The position numbers and the translations under genes were made by a program. This document shows positions 1 through 9,316 of a DNA stretch of 64,000 nt, piece after piece. The stretch covers positions 20,110 through 84,109 of the forward strand of contig DUTM01000008.1 of NCBI GenBank assembly GCA_012842085.1, written 5' to 3'. Origin of the DNA: Mycobacteriales bacterium (GTDB lineage Bacteria > Actinomycetota > Actinomycetes > Mycobacteriales > Mycobacteriaceae). The notes under the pieces were generated by a model that worked only from the letters and a program-made list of their open reading frames with translations, made no database searches and had not been told where the DNA came from. Each line of letters opens with the position of its first letter. Position 1 is the stretch's first letter.

Positions 1-1
1 T

Positions 2-151
2 CCGCTGGCCTGTGTGCTGGTCGCCGGCAATATGCCCCTGGATACGCGGGGCACCGACTCCAACCAGATGGAGACCATCCGCAACTCCGTCATCGGTCTG
101 CTGTGCTGGCATGAGGAACGCGACGACTATATTTTGGTGACACCCCGCTAA
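2..151 (+). CDS. C-terminal fragment of an unidentified protein
   Basis: An open frame runs in from the left edge and stops at TAA 149-151, giving 49 residues that end in YILVTPR. The codon usage is GC-rich at third positions like the neighbouring genes, so it looks like real coding sequence. I do not recognise the family from so short a tail. No signal peptide or motif can be judged because the start lies outside the window. It ends 52 bases before the pheA start. Confidence 0.6.
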   Translation, partial: PLACVLVAGNMPLDTRGTDSNQMETIRNSVIGLLCWHEERDDYILVTPR

Positions 152-190
152 AGAGTTCCCACACCCCGCGATACCGACCCACCTTGCCGG

Positions 191-196
191 TAAGCT
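191..196 (+). promoter_or_regulatory. Candidate -10 element of pheA (leaderless start)
   Basis: TAAGCT fits the actinobacterial TANNNT -10 pattern and lies 7 bases upstream of the GTG at 204. That spacing would place transcription start at or next to the start codon. The GGAG at 197-200 is too close to the GTG to be a good ribosome binding site. No convincing -35 is visible. This is inferred from position only. Confidence 0.35.
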
Positions 197-203
197 GGAG
201 TGC

Positions 204-1127
204 GTGATCAGCATTTCTTATCTCGGCCCACGGGGCACCTTCAGCGAAGCAGCCCTGCAACAAATAATCGACGACAAGCCGGTGACGGCACTGCAGAATG
301 TGGGGGAGCGGATAGCTGCCGCCACACCCCCCGACGCGCTGCAGATGGTGCGGGACGGCCACGTCGACTACGCCCTTGTTCCTACCGAAAACTTTGTGGA
401 CGGCCCCGTCACCCCCACCCTCGACTCGCTCGCAGGTGACGACCGGCTGCAGATCTATGCCGAAACCGAAATACCGGTGGTGTTCTCCATGCTGGTGCGC
501 CCTGGCACCACCCTGGATGATGTGAAAACCGTGGGAACCCATCCGGTGGCTATGGCGCAGGTGCGTGAATGGGTGGAGGAGAAGCTGCCCGCTGCCGAGA
601 AGAAAACCACCAACTCCACGGCTGCTGCCGCCCAGGCGGTGGCGGACGGGGAACTGGATATGGCGGCGGCCCCCGCCCGAGCCGGGGAAATCTTGGGATT
701 GGAGGCGCTCGCCGAAGGGGTGGCTGACGTGCAGGGTGCCTACACGCGTTTCATTCTGGTGGGCAAACCCGGCAAACCCTCCCCCCGCACCGGACGCGAC
801 CGCACCTCCATGGTGTTCCAGTTGCCCAACGAACCGGCGACACTGGTGAACGCCATGAACGAATATGGGATGCGGGGGGTGGACCTGACCCGTATTGAGT
901 CTCGTCCCACTCGCCAAAAATTCGGTAGCTACAACTTCTTCATCGAATGTGTGGGCCATATTGATGATGCCGCCGTGGCGGAAACGATGCAGGCGCTGCA
1001 CCGGCGTGCCAGCTGGCTGCGGTACCTGGGGTCGTGGCCCGCCTATGATGAAGCCGGCACCCCGCCCCCAAACTTTGATGATTCGGTAGATTGGGTGGCG
1101 AACCTAAGGGAAGGGAAGGTCGAATAG
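204..1127 (+). CDS. pheA: Prephenate dehydratase
   Basis: Converts prephenate to phenylpyruvate in phenylalanine biosynthesis, in the cytoplasm. The 307-residue product has the N-terminal dehydratase signature SYLGPRGTFSEAA, the catalytic-region TRF triplet (YTRFILV, about residues 179-185) and a C-terminal ACT regulatory domain with the ESRP motif (about residues 232-235) that binds phenylalanine. This is the monofunctional actinobacterial form without a chorismate mutase domain. The start is GTG, and the reading begins directly with MISISYLGP as in homologues. It abuts the next gene with no gap (TAG at 1125-1127, ATG at 1128), so the two are probably co-transcribed. Feedback inhibition by Phe is expected from the ACT domain. 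Confidence 0.95.
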   Translation: MISISYLGPRGTFSEAALQQIIDDKPVTALQNVGERIAAATPPDALQMVRDGHVDYALVPTENFVDGPVTPTLDSLAGDDRLQIYAETEIPVVFSMLVRPGTTLDDVKTVGTHPVAMAQVREWVEEKLPAAEKKTTNSTAAAAQAVADGELDMAAAPARAGEILGLEALAEGVADVQGAYTRFILVGKPGKPSPRTGRDRTSMVFQLPNEPATLVNAMNEYGMRGVDLTRIESRPTRQKFGSYNFFIECVGHIDDAAVAETMQALHRRASWLRYLGSWPAYDEAGTPPPNFDDSVDWVANLREGKVE

Positions 1128-1988
1128 ATGGCCCGTCATTTGCTCATGCTGCGGCATGGGGAAACTTTTGCGAACCTGGAAAAACGTCTTGACACGCGTG
1201 TGCCGGGAGCCTCCCTCACCGAGAGGGGTAAAGAACAGGCTCGTGAATGGGGCAGACAACGCGACCCCCGGTCACTTACTCTTATTGGGACGTCGGAAGC
1301 ACTCCGCGCCCGCCAAACTGGCCGCGAAATCCTGAACGGTATGCGGGAAGCGTTCCCGCATGTTGCCCAAAATGAGTTCCCGGAGCTGCGTATTATTCCG
1401 GGCATTTACGAAACGCAGGTGGGGGATTGGGAAGACGGCATTATTGATGACGTCAACCTGCTGGCCAAATGGTTTGGGCTTTTCCTCACCTGGCTGAAAG
1501 GCGACTGGAAGACCTCCTCGCCCGGGCCATTGGGGGAGAATGCGCGCATGGTGGCGGATCGGGCCATGCCCCAGATCCACGCCCTCTACGAGGAGTTCTT
1601 CAACGGCACCAGCGCCCGCGCCCAAGACCAAGAGAAGGACGTGCTGCTGGTGGCCCACGGTGCCATCATTCCGCTGATGACCACCATGATGGTGCCCGAC
1701 ATGGATAAGCGCTTCGCCTTCTGGTCCTTCCTGGGCAACACCGACACCGTCACCCTCCAGCCCCGCGCACAGGAGGCAGCGCTAGCCGGAGAAGCAGCAG
1801 CAGTTGACCAAGCAGAACAGCTTGTGTGGGATTTGCTGCGGTGGGGTTCCCAAGAACCGCCCTTTATTTGTGACGTTCCGGAAGAGAACGACAATGTGGA
1901 GGCCATCGCCAACCTGAAATTCAGCTCCATGGGGAAGCGGGCGGCGGCACCGCAAGTTCCGGGAGTGGGCACCGGCAAAGAAGACTAG
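1128..1988 (+). CDS. Histidine phosphatase (phosphoglycerate mutase-like)
   Basis: A 286-residue protein with the histidine-phosphatase RHG motif near the N-terminus (LLMLRHGETFANLEKRLD) and a second catalytic His in LLVAHGAIIPL (about residue 178). The family removes or transfers phosphate through a phospho-His. The exact substrate cannot be read from sequence. It follows pheA directly, and a phosphoglycerate-mutase-like gene beside pheA is a familiar mycobacterial and corynebacterial arrangement, so the pair is conserved rather than accidental. The C-terminal 80 residues are less conserved and Ala/Glu-rich. No signal peptide or membrane segment is seen. Confidence 0.8.
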   Translation: MARHLLMLRHGETFANLEKRLDTRVPGASLTERGKEQAREWGRQRDPRSLTLIGTSEALRARQTGREILNGMREAFPHVAQNEFPELRIIPGIYETQVGDWEDGIIDDVNLLAKWFGLFLTWLKGDWKTSSPGPLGENARMVADRAMPQIHALYEEFFNGTSARAQDQEKDVLLVAHGAIIPLMTTMMVPDMDKRFAFWSFLGNTDTVTLQPRAQEAALAGEAAAVDQAEQLVWDLLRWGSQEPPFICDVPEENDNVEAIANLKFSSMGKRAAAPQVPGVGTGKED

Positions 1989-2000
1989 CGCAAGCTGTTT

Positions 2001-3551
2001 TTAGAATCCGCTCGGCACCGAGTTGTTGAGCAGCGGGTCGTTGCTCATGTCCGGCAGCTGCTCGTTGTCCTTCGGAGGCAGTGGCTTCACCTTCGGGGGT
2101 TTTTGGCCATCGATCAGCAGTTTCGGGCTTTTCACGCTGTACTGCAGTTCCGCAAGACCATCCTTATTGGACTTCGTCAGGTAGCAGTTGACGGTGCTGC
2201 TGCCGGCGTTCCACCCCGCGAGCGAAACCCGCGACCATACCGGGGTGAGAGTACTTTTTCGGAGTTTCTCCGGCGACCCCACATACTTGTTGGCCATCTC
2301 CACGCACTTCTTCTCCGAGTACGCATTCTGTTGGCGAGTAGTGGGCATGCGGTCTTTAAAGTGTTCCTTCAGGTCGAACGTGCCAACCACCTCAATGACG
2401 TGAGGCTGCTCGCAGTTGACGGCACGACCCGGGGTTTGGGTGTTGGGGATAATCGACAGGCAGGTACCGGCCGACCAGGTGAGTGCCTGCGACTGCTCCG
2501 CCACCCGGTTGGTGAAAACGGGGTTGTCGCTATTGGCAATACTGGCCTCGATGCCGCACACCAGGGTGCGCACACCCTTATTCCAAGCGGAGTTGTCGGG
2601 ATCCAACAGCCCCCCCCGGAAACGGCCCGCAGGATCCAAACCTTTCGGCAAGTAGGAGTCCACCAGCGGACGGCACATTCCTTGGCGGAGGCTTTCAACC
2701 TGCGCAGGGCTCAACGGATCCGATTTTTTGTCGAAGCGCTGGTTGGGGTAGCGGTCCAGGTCAATGACGCCAGCCACCTCGAACCGGTGGGGTTGGTCGC
2801 AGTTGACGCGCCGGAAGTTAATGAGGGTGCCATCCGATTCGGCAATATCCCAATGCAGGCAAGAACCCATGGTGGCATAGTCGAAGCCGCGACCCGCGTC
2901 GGTAGCGCCACCCACGGTGAGTGACGGGAGTTTATCCTCGGGAATGTCGTCGGCGTTGAGGTGGACTGCCAACACTGCGACCAGCGCACCCACAATAATG
3001 GCGCTTACTGTGATGAGCCATTTGCTGCGAGACCAGAGGGGTGCCCGCTTGGCATCTTCACTATCGGGATTTTCGATAGCAGCTTTCTGCAGCTCCGCGT
3101 CCTCGGAAGGATCGACGGCCTCTTTAAGTTTGTGGACACCCGCGGCAACGAATTCTTTGGGGCCGCGGTGGGGCGTTTTAGTGTGATCGGCTTTGCGAGC
3201 TTTGCGGCTCTTCTTCTTGGCTTTGGTGGCCTTTTCAGCCTTTTCTGCCGGTGCGGCGGCTGCTGCGGAAGTCGATTCCGGGGCGGTGTCGGCCTCCGGT
3301 GCGCGGTGCGCTGCAGCGGGTGTGGGCTCCGGTGCCTTGTCGCGGGAATGTTTGCCGGTAGAGCCAGTGGCTGAGCCGGTGGGTGTCTCCGCCTCCGCGG
3401 CACGCTCGTTAATACGACGGGGAACACCGCGAGTGGTGCCACTGCCGTTTTCGTCGCTACTGAAGGCAGCACTCGAAGTGGCTTGGGTCATGGGTTTGCC
3501 CAGCCACTTGCGGGAAGATCCTCTTCTTGGTTTGCGACGTCTTTTAGCCAT
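2001..3551 (-). CDS. Septum-formation-domain membrane protein
   Basis: 516 residues. The N-terminal 165 residues are basic and Ala/Pro/Lys-rich, with [13 protein letters not shown] stretches. One membrane helix follows ([21 protein letters not shown], about residues 177-198), and the rest is extracytoplasmic. The outer part holds two copies of a Cys-containing module: GSCLHWD...[17 protein letters not shown] and GTCLSI...[17 protein letters not shown]. These match the septum-formation family (Septum_form) of actinobacterial cell-envelope proteins. The paired cysteines probably form disulfides outside the cell. The gene is divergent from serS with about 70 bases between starts, as in mycobacteria. 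Its precise role is not established. Confidence 0.8.
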   Translation of the reverse strand: MAKRRRKPRRGSSRKWLGKPMTQATSSAAFSSDENGSGTTRGVPRRINERAAEAETPTGSATGSTGKHSRDKAPEPTPAAAHRAPEADTAPESTSAAAAAPAEKAEKATKAKKKSRKARKADHTKTPHRGPKEFVAAGVHKLKEAVDPSEDAELQKAAIENPDSEDAKRAPLWSRSKWLITVSAIIVGALVAVLAVHLNADDIPEDKLPSLTVGGATDAGRGFDYATMGSCLHWDIAESDGTLINFRRVNCDQPHRFEVAGVIDLDRYPNQRFDKKSDPLSPAQVESLRQGMCRPLVDSYLPKGLDPAGRFRGGLLDPDNSAWNKGVRTLVCGIEASIANSDNPVFTNRVAEQSQALTWSAGTCLSIIPNTQTPGRAVNCEQPHVIEVVGTFDLKEHFKDRMPTTRQQNAYSEKKCVEMANKYVGSPEKLRKSTLTPVWSRVSLAGWNAGSSTVNCYLTKSNKDGLAELQYSVKSPKLLIDGQKPPKVKPLPPKDNEQLPDMSNDPLLNNSVPSGF

Positions 3552-3626
3552 TTGTTCTTATTGTGCCTTTTTCTCCACAAATCGGGTAGTTCTGGTCCTG
3601 CAAAAGCACGTATTAAGATGGTAGTT

Positions 3627-4889
3627 GTGATCGATCTTAAATTCTTGCGCGAAAATCCTGACCTTGTCCGCGACTCCCAACGCACCCGCGGTGAAGACCC
3701 CGCCTTGGTTGATGAACTGCTTGCTGCCGACGAAAAACGGCGTTCATCCATCCAAACCGCAGACGAACTGCGCCGGGACCAGAAATCTTTCGGCAAGAAA
3801 ATCGGCGCCGCCTCCAAGGAGGAACGCCCCGCGCTCCTCGAGGAAGCTAAAACTCTTGCTGCCCGCGTGAAAGAAGCGGAAGCTGCACAGAAGGAAGCTG
3901 CCGCCACGGTGGAAGACATCCAGAATCGGCTCGCAAACGTCGTCGCCCCCGAGGTTCCCGCCGGTGGGGAGGACGACTTTGTGGAGCTTGAGCGGGTGGG
4001 CGAGATTCCCGAATTCGATTTCCCGGTGCGCGACCACCTAGAGCTGGCCGAAATGGCGGACATTATCGACATGCAGCGGGGCGCCAAAGTCTCCGGCTCC
4101 CGCTTCTACTTCCTGAAAGGCGCCGGTGCGCTGCTCGAGATGGCGCTTACCCAGCTCGCCATCTCCAAAGCGGTGGAGTATGGCTTTACCGTCATGATCC
4201 CGCCCGTCCTAGTACTGCCAGAGATTATGCAGGGCACGGGCTTCAACGTGGAGCACGACGACGAGATTTACCGCCTCGGCACCGATGATCTTTACCTGGT
4301 GGGAACCAGTGAAGTGGCTCTAGCCGGCTACCACAAAGACGAGATCCTGGACCTGTCCGAGGGGCCGATCCGCTATGCCGGATACTCCAGCTGTTTCCGG
4401 CGCGAAGCTGGCTCCTACGGCAAAGACACACGCGGCATTATTCGTGTCCACCAGTTCAACAAGGTGGAAATGTTTACCTACTGCACCCCGGAGCAGGCGG
4501 AAGAAGAGCACCAGAAACTGCTGCAGCTGGAGAAAGAAATGCTGAAGCTGGTGGAGGTGCCGTTCCGCGTCATCGATATTGCCGGTGGGGATTTGGGTAC
4601 GTCCGCCGCTCGCAAATTCGACTGTGAGGCATGGGTTCCCAGCCAGAACACTTTCCGGGAACTTACCTCCACCTCCAACTGCACCACATTCCAGGCACGG
4701 CGCCTGCAGACTCGCTACCGCGATGAGGACGGCCGCACCCAAATGGTGGCAACCCTCAACGGCACCTTGGCAACCACTCGTTGGTTGGTGGCCATTATGG
4801 AAAACCACCAGCAGGAGGATGGATCCATGGTGATTCCCGAGGCACTGCGCCCCTATATGGGGGGTATGGAGGTTATTAGCCCCAAATAG
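3627..4889 (+). CDS. serS: Seryl-tRNA synthetase
   Basis: Charges tRNA-Ser in the cytoplasm; 420 residues. The N-terminal coiled-coil arm (about residues 30-110) is rich in Glu/Lys/Ala. The class II catalytic core shows [18 protein letters not shown], the motif 2 segment [24 protein letters not shown] and the motif 3 segment [19 protein letters not shown] chose GTG at 3627 because it gives [12 protein letters not shown], the usual family N-terminus. An ATG at 3618 would add three valines. TATTAA at 3611-3616 could be a -10 element, which would make the GTG mRNA nearly leaderless. It is divergent from the septum-formation gene. Confidence 0.95.
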   Translation: MIDLKFLRENPDLVRDSQRTRGEDPALVDELLAADEKRRSSIQTADELRRDQKSFGKKIGAASKEERPALLEEAKTLAARVKEAEAAQKEAAATVEDIQNRLANVVAPEVPAGGEDDFVELERVGEIPEFDFPVRDHLELAEMADIIDMQRGAKVSGSRFYFLKGAGALLEMALTQLAISKAVEYGFTVMIPPVLVLPEIMQGTGFNVEHDDEIYRLGTDDLYLVGTSEVALAGYHKDEILDLSEGPIRYAGYSSCFRREAGSYGKDTRGIIRVHQFNKVEMFTYCTPEQAEEEHQKLLQLEKEMLKLVEVPFRVIDIAGGDLGTSAARKFDCEAWVPSQNTFRELTSTSNCTTFQARRLQTRYRDEDGRTQMVATLNGTLATTRWLVAIMENHQQEDGSMVIPEALRPYMGGMEVISPK

Positions 4890-5070
4890 TTGCCTCAGCA
4901 GCGCTCCAGTCCCTTTTTGGGAGAGTCCACGCAGCCGTACAGTTATTTTTAAGTTTTCTGAAATATATTCAAATCGTCACGTGTTATACCCAATACATAC
5001 GCGCATAGTCGCTGAATCTGCCCCAACTTTGCGCGTACCATGAAAAGCAGATCGCTTAAGGAGCAGTTCT

Positions 5071-5955
5071 ATGACAACTCCGCAGAACTATGGAAATTCC
5101 TACAGTCCCCAGAATCAATCCGCAACCATGAACACCACTGAGGAGAAAACTGAGCAGACTGCGAGCGATCGCAGCATCGACTTCTCCTACATGCTTTATA
5201 TGGCTGGCCATGTGATGGCACTCGTGGCCTACTTCATCATGCTCAATCATTTTGTGGGCGTATCGAACGCCTATTTCGCAGCCAAAGACAGCGGTGGCGG
5301 ATACTTGAATATCACTGTTGAAACCCCCTCCGCTGCGCTTGCTTTCCTTATTCTCATCACCCTTGTCATCCTGCCTTTAGGCATTGCTTCCACCTATCTG
5401 CTGAAGCGCGGAACCCCGATGGATCGTCTTGTTTCCAGCGTCTTCCTAGCGATTGCGATTGCTTCTGCAATTGCCGCAGCAGTCAAACTTGAACCACTCT
5501 TCTTCAGCTTCGTTGCCATTCTGCTGGCTGCTGTTCTGGTGCTCGAATGGGTGTCCCCGTTCGCGGTGTACTTCGACGGAAAGAAAGCGGACTTCACCCG
5601 CAAACCTTCCCCCGTCTACTCCGGTCCCGCCTACCCGAACATGCCTGGATATGGGCAGCCGCAAGGCTACCCCGCCTACCCGCAGCAGGGTTACCAGCAG
5701 CAAGGCTTCGGACAGCCCAATCCGCAACAGGGCTACCAGCAGGGTTACCCGCAGCAGGGCTATGGTCAGTTCCAGCAGGGTGGACAGGCTCCCAACCCGT
5801 ACCAGTCCGCTCCGCAGAACCCCTACGCTGCACCCACCCAGAGTGACGCCAACAGCTGGAGTGGCAGCACCACGCAGTCCGGTCAGGCCACGGAAGATAA
5901 CTCCTCCGAGGCTCCCACTGAGCAGTACCCGGCTGAAGGAAACTCAGACCAATAA
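5071..5955 (+). CDS. Four-helix membrane protein with Gln/Gly/Tyr-rich tail
   Basis: 294 residues, starting at ATG with the ribosome site AGGAG nine bases upstream. After about 35 polar residues there are four hydrophobic helices (about residues 38-62, 90-115, 125-143 and 145-166). A low-complexity cytoplasmic tail follows from about residue 180, with repeated QQGYQQG and PQQGYGQ units, ending acidic. The layout resembles actinobacterial DUF4870 or Tim44-like small membrane proteins with disordered Pro/Gln/Tyr tails, but I cannot assign the family firmly. It is followed after 27 bases by another single-pass membrane protein, so the two may form an operon. Function unknown. Confidence 0.75.
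   Translation: MTTPQNYGNSYSPQNQSATMNTTEEKTEQTASDRSIDFSYMLYMAGHVMALVAYFIMLNHFVGVSNAYFAAKDSGGGYLNITVETPSAALAFLILITLVILPLGIASTYLLKRGTPMDRLVSSVFLAIAIASAIAAAVKLEPLFFSFVAILLAAVLVLEWVSPFAVYFDGKKADFTRKPSPVYSGPAYPNMPGYGQPQGYPAYPQQGYQQQGFGQPNPQQGYQQGYPQQGYGQFQQGGQAPNPYQSAPQNPYAAPTQSDANSWSGSTTQSGQATEDNSSEAPTEQYPAEGNSDQ
5640..5830 (+). repeat. Coding tandem repeat of Gln-Gly-Tyr units
   Basis: Imperfect repeats built around CAGCAGGGYTAC/TWY encode QQGY-type units in the tail of the upstream membrane protein. Repeat copies differ mainly at third positions. Such Tyr/Gln/Gly tracts are typical disordered segments. Copy number could vary between strains. Confidence 0.6.
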
Positions 5956-5982
5956 GTAAATATAAGGTGGAGGAGGATCCAC

Positions 5983-6891
5983 ATGTCTGACAATCAGCAG
6001 CATCACAATTCCCCCGACGACCAGCACGAAAAAAAGACGGAGATTCTGCCAACATATCTGGAAGATGCCTCGCAGCTTCCCCCGAATGTGCGGCTCGTTG
6101 GGCAGGATCAGCACGGCAACCTTATTTATGAGGAAGTGCCTGTGCAGTCCCAAGGTGCAGGTACCAACGACTATCTGGTTCCCTCCTCTTCTGCTACCGG
6201 AGCACCTGGCGCCATGGGTGCTGCAGGCGTAGCAGGCGCTGGCGGGGCAGGTGGTTACGGCGGCGGCTACGGAGGTGGCTACGGGGGCGGCAACTACTAC
6301 AGTGGCCAGTACCCGGGCGGCCCAGGAGCCGCACAGCCTCCCCAGCCGGACAACGATGATGACGACGACGAAAAAAGTAACCCGGCAGTTATTGTGTTGA
6401 GCGTTCTGCTGGTGCTGCTTCTCATCGGCATTATTGCGCTGCTGGGACTCATCTTCATTCCGGATGCGCCGCTCAACAACATTGCAGACAACGGCACCGT
6501 CACCACCTCCATTACCGAAACGGAATCGCCCACAACCACCACCGAGGAAGAGGACGAAGATTTTGAGGGAGACTTCGCCGATCTTGTGGTCCGGCTGCCC
6601 CGCGGCTATGTGCTGTCCGACCCCATCGAACCGGTGGAGGGCGAAGACTACCGCATTGTGAACCCGTGCAGTGTGGTGGAGGAGGGGGAGACCTGCACCT
6701 CGGAGGAATTCGCGGAAGCAATGCAGGAAGCCTACATCGAGAACGATGGACTGGATGGGGACATGCGCTTCTATGCGGAGTCGCCTATCACCAACGAAAG
6801 CTATCCCGTCAAGTGCGAAGCCCAGAACGGTGGCAAGGTGCTGTGCGTGAGTGGACGGGACGGTAGCGCCGCCATCATTATCGACTACTAA
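5983..6891 (+). CDS. Single-pass membrane protein with Gly/Tyr-rich linker and Thr-rich outer stalk
   Basis: 302 residues, preceded by a strong ribosome site (GGAGGAGG) and located 27 bases after the previous gene. The N-terminal 125 residues are cytoplasmic and include a GYGGGYGGGYGGGNYY stretch (about residues 85-105) and an acidic DNDDDDDE cluster just before the membrane. One helix follows (about residues 136-160). Then come a Thr/Glu-rich stalk (TTSITETESPTTTTEEEDED) and a compact extracellular domain with two conserved-looking cysteine pairs (NPCSVVEEGETC and VKCEAQNGGKVLC). I do not recognise the outer domain. A strong terminator lies 48 bases downstream. Confidence 0.75.
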   Translation: MSDNQQHHNSPDDQHEKKTEILPTYLEDASQLPPNVRLVGQDQHGNLIYEEVPVQSQGAGTNDYLVPSSSATGAPGAMGAAGVAGAGGAGGYGGGYGGGYGGGNYYSGQYPGGPGAAQPPQPDNDDDDDEKSNPAVIVLSVLLVLLLIGIIALLGLIFIPDAPLNNIADNGTVTTSITETESPTTTTEEEDEDFEGDFADLVVRLPRGYVLSDPIEPVEGEDYRIVNPCSVVEEGETCTSEEFAEAMQEAYIENDGLDGDMRFYAESPITNESYPVKCEAQNGGKVLCVSGRDGSAAIIIDY

Positions 6892-6938
6892 AACAGAATT
6901 TATATACCCCCTTAAGTGGGTTAAATACGGTAAATACG

Positions 6939-6973
6939 CAGGGTGCTCTGGTTTAACCAGGGCACCCTGTTTA
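6939..6973 (+). terminator. Rho-independent terminator
   Basis: The arm CAGGGTGC-t-CTGGT pairs with ACCAG-g-GCACCCTG (6939-6969) around a TTAA loop and is followed by TTTAT. It ends the two membrane-protein genes upstream and separates them from the lipase at 7013. Confidence 0.8.
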
Positions 6974-7012
6974 TGGTGAAAGTGTCTATTCCCCCTGGCA
7001 CTAAGGTCCACC

Positions 7013-7993
7013 ATGTTGAAGAAAACAATGGGCGCAGCGTTAGCGGCCATGCTTGCGATTGCTATCACTCCTGGGATAGCTCACGCTGGTCCATCCGATT
7101 ATCCAGGAGACCCCGTCAACAAGCCGCTACCTTCGGTTTCCGACATGCTCAATGCAGATGCCAAAGAGTGGGGCGCCAACGACGTCAACTGCAAACCCTC
7201 CGCCCGTCACCCGCGACCCGTAGTTCTCGTCCACGGTACCTGGACTGGCGCCTCGGCCACCTGGAAGAACCTCACCAAACTTCTGGTGGAAGAGGACTAC
7301 TGCGTTTTCGTCATGGATTATGGCAAAGACAAGAACTCCCTGTTGGGGATGCTGCCGGGAGTGTACGGCACGGCCGACATGTGGCACTCCATGCGGCAGG
7401 TCGCCCAGTTTAAAGACTGGGTGCTGCAGGTAACCGGCGCGAAACAGATCGACACCATCGGTCATTCGCAAGGCAACCTGATGAACCGCGCCTACATTCA
7501 GTACTTTGGCGGCTGGAACCCGCAGGATGTGAGTAAAAACAAGGTCCACACCACCATCAACCTGGGGCCCAACCAGAGTGGCGCCACCCTCATGGGGATA
7601 GCGGCCATGGGTAACGTGGGCGAAGACCTGTGGGGTATGCCGATTACAAAAATGATGGACCCGATTATTGGCCGCTCCGGCATGCAGCAGGCCATCGGCT
7701 CCCCCTTCTACGAAGAGTTCAACAAGTACGGCTACACTCGCCCCGGCGTGCACTATGTTGCGATCATCACCACCCACGATGAGATCAACATGCCGTACCG
7801 CTCCCAGTTCTACCCGCATGAGCGCGGCGCCTGGGTGACGAACCTCGTAGTGCAGGATCGCTGCCCACAGGATTTGACCGAACACACGCAGATGCCCAAT
7901 TCGCTGCATGTGCAGTGGCTGGTGATGACCATGCTGGACAAGAACTACGCCAAGACGCACCCTATGCAGTGCGCCGCCCTGCCAGTACTTTAG
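7013..7993 (+). CDS. Secreted alpha/beta-hydrolase lipase (class 2 type)
   Basis: 326 residues with a Sec signal peptide ending near AHAG (about residue 26). The alpha/beta-hydrolase core shows the oxyanion-strand motif VVLVHGTWTG, the nucleophile elbow GHSQGN (Ser about residue 146) and a His near LHVQWL. This matches the extracellular triacylglycerol lipase/esterase family common in actinobacteria. It should hydrolyse host acylglycerols outside the cell. It is separate from the LIP-family lipases elsewhere in the window, which use a GYSGG elbow. It is monocistronic by appearance, since a terminator lies just upstream. Substrate chain length cannot be read from sequence. Confidence 0.85.
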   Translation: MLKKTMGAALAAMLAIAITPGIAHAGPSDYPGDPVNKPLPSVSDMLNADAKEWGANDVNCKPSARHPRPVVLVHGTWTGASATWKNLTKLLVEEDYCVFVMDYGKDKNSLLGMLPGVYGTADMWHSMRQVAQFKDWVLQVTGAKQIDTIGHSQGNLMNRAYIQYFGGWNPQDVSKNKVHTTINLGPNQSGATLMGIAAMGNVGEDLWGMPITKMMDPIIGRSGMQQAIGSPFYEEFNKYGYTRPGVHYVAIITTHDEINMPYRSQFYPHERGAWVTNLVVQDRCPQDLTEHTQMPNSLHVQWLVMTMLDKNYAKTHPMQCAALPVL

Positions 7994-8047
7994 GACTCGT
8001 TCAGTATCAGCAATTGGCTGCTAGTGTCCTCGAGCCGGCAACGCCGG

Positions 8048-8053
8048 TAGGCT
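8048..8053 (+). promoter_or_regulatory. Candidate -10 element, leaderless start
   Basis: TAGGCT fits TANNNT and lies 6 bases before the ATG at 8060. There is no Shine-Dalgarno-like sequence between, so a leaderless mRNA is likely. Positional inference only. Confidence 0.35.
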
Positions 8054-8059
8054 TAAGTT

Positions 8060-9046
8060 ATGTCTTTTGCCGAACCTGAACCGCCCAAGCGGAATCTTTC
8101 CCCCCGCGCACGAAACATTCTGCTCACTATTTTTGCGATATTGGCTGTCGCTGGCCTCCTGTTGGGGCTAGTGGCCTGCGCAAATGAGGACGCCGACTCA
8201 GCGACCGACGACTCTTCCGAATACCTGGACAACAGTGTGGAGGGGGAGGGTGACGGTGCTCCGGTGAACAGTCCGCGCAATGTTGCTGCCCTGGTGGGGG
8301 AGAAGAACGCGCCCAAGGTGGAGGCCAGTTTCCGGGAACTGCAGCGCCAGTTGCCGGTGCATGTGTCGGTGGCGTTGGCGCCCGTGCAGTCGGGGGAGAA
8401 GCAAGCTCCGGTGGCGGTGTTGGGGGAGTCGCGGGAGATGGCGGCCTGGTCCACCAGTAAAGTGCCGATTGCGGTAGCTGCTTTGGAACGCAACGGGGAG
8501 TCGGTGCTGCCGCAGGTGAATGCGGCGATTACGGTGTCGGATAATGACGCTGCGGAAAGTTTGTGGCGTTCCCTGGGCGGCGGTTTCGGGGCGGGTGCTG
8601 CCATGCGGGAACAGTTGAGCGCCAATGGGGATGGGGTGACGATTCCGCAGACGCAGCATGTTTATTCCGGGTTTACGTCCTTTGGCCAAACAATGTGGGC
8701 GGTTCCGCAGCAGGCCCAATATGCTGCCCATTTTGCTTGCCAGCCGGGGTCGCCGGCAGAGCAGGTGCGCCAGGCGATGGCTCAGGTGGATCGCTCCCAG
8801 GCTTATGGGTTGGGGAGTTTGCCGGAGGCGCATTTTAAGGGCGGCTGGGGCCCGAACCAGGGTGGCGGCTACGATGCGCGCCAGTTCGGTTACTTCCGGT
8901 TGCCGGATGGGAAGCTTTTGGCGGTGGCCATTGCGGCGCATGATCCGGTGGCCGGGATGTTGTCCGACCAGTTGACCGGTGCCCTGCAATTGTTGGCGCA
9001 GTGGGTGACGGAGCATGGCGCACTGTGGCGCGGGGGAAGCTGCTAA
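8060..9046 (+). CDS. Beta-lactamase-fold serine hydrolase lipoprotein
   Basis: 328 residues. A basic cytoplasmic start is followed by a hydrophobic segment and a lipobox-like LVAC (Cys about residue 36), so it is probably a lipoprotein or membrane-anchored. The outer domain carries the three landmarks of the serine beta-lactamase/DD-peptidase fold: SxxK as STSK (about residue 132), SDN as VSDNDAAESLW (about residue 157), and a KTG-like KGGWG (about residue 259). It therefore probably acts on or binds peptidoglycan-like or ester substrates. True beta-lactamase activity is not implied. It is monocistronic; a 270-base gap follows before the NRPS locus. Confidence 0.75.
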   Translation: MSFAEPEPPKRNLSPRARNILLTIFAILAVAGLLLGLVACANEDADSATDDSSEYLDNSVEGEGDGAPVNSPRNVAALVGEKNAPKVEASFRELQRQLPVHVSVALAPVQSGEKQAPVAVLGESREMAAWSTSKVPIAVAALERNGESVLPQVNAAITVSDNDAAESLWRSLGGGFGAGAAMREQLSANGDGVTIPQTQHVYSGFTSFGQTMWAVPQQAQYAAHFACQPGSPAEQVRQAMAQVDRSQAYGLGSLPEAHFKGGWGPNQGGGYDARQFGYFRLPDGKLLAVAIAAHDPVAGMLSDQLTGALQLLAQWVTEHGALWRGGSC

Positions 9047-9247
9047 CGCGACGCTGCCAACGTCAAAATAACTTAGGGCTGCCTTATTAATTCTGCTATT
9101 TAAAAATTTTACAAAAGGGACCTACCTGCAAGTATGCATTATTACAGTTATTAATAATTATGTATACGAAAATTTAAAAACGTAGTGGCACTGGACGTTT
9201 AATACTTCTTGCTCTTTTTCCGCTGCCGCAGGAAAATTTTCTGCCAG

Positions 9248-9277
9248 TTGTTTTCTCTCAGCGAAATTGTCTATATT
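9248..9277 (+). promoter_or_regulatory. Candidate promoter of the NRPS locus
   Basis: TTGTTT (9248-9253), an 18-base spacer and TATATT (9272-9277) resemble a sigma-A promoter. Its -10 end and predicted start overlap the iron box at 9276-9294, the arrangement expected for repression by an iron-loaded regulator. Confidence 0.5.
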
Positions 9278-9294
9278 AGGTGAGCCTAACTTTA
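9276..9294 (+). promoter_or_regulatory. DtxR/IdeR iron-box operator
   Basis: The 19-mer TTAGGTGAGCCTAACTTTA matches the DtxR/IdeR consensus TTAGGTTAGCCTAACCTAA at 16 of 19 positions, including the palindromic core. It lies 22 bases upstream of the NRPS start and overlaps the candidate -10. In this lineage, DtxR-family repressors bind such sites when Fe(II) is plentiful. The locus should therefore be induced by iron starvation. Confidence 0.8.
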
Positions 9295-9316
9295 TCTAAT
9301 TCCAGAGAGTTCGTTC

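Noticed and set aside
90..1001. Long open frame on the minus strand opposite pheA
   Set aside because: It is the antisense shadow of pheA (GC-rich third positions); composition rich in His/Gly/Arg and no start signal.
6256..6300. GGCTACGGAGGT-type repeats as a possible regulatory or mobile repeat
   Set aside because: They encode the Gly/Tyr linker of a membrane protein in frame; ordinary coding low complexity.
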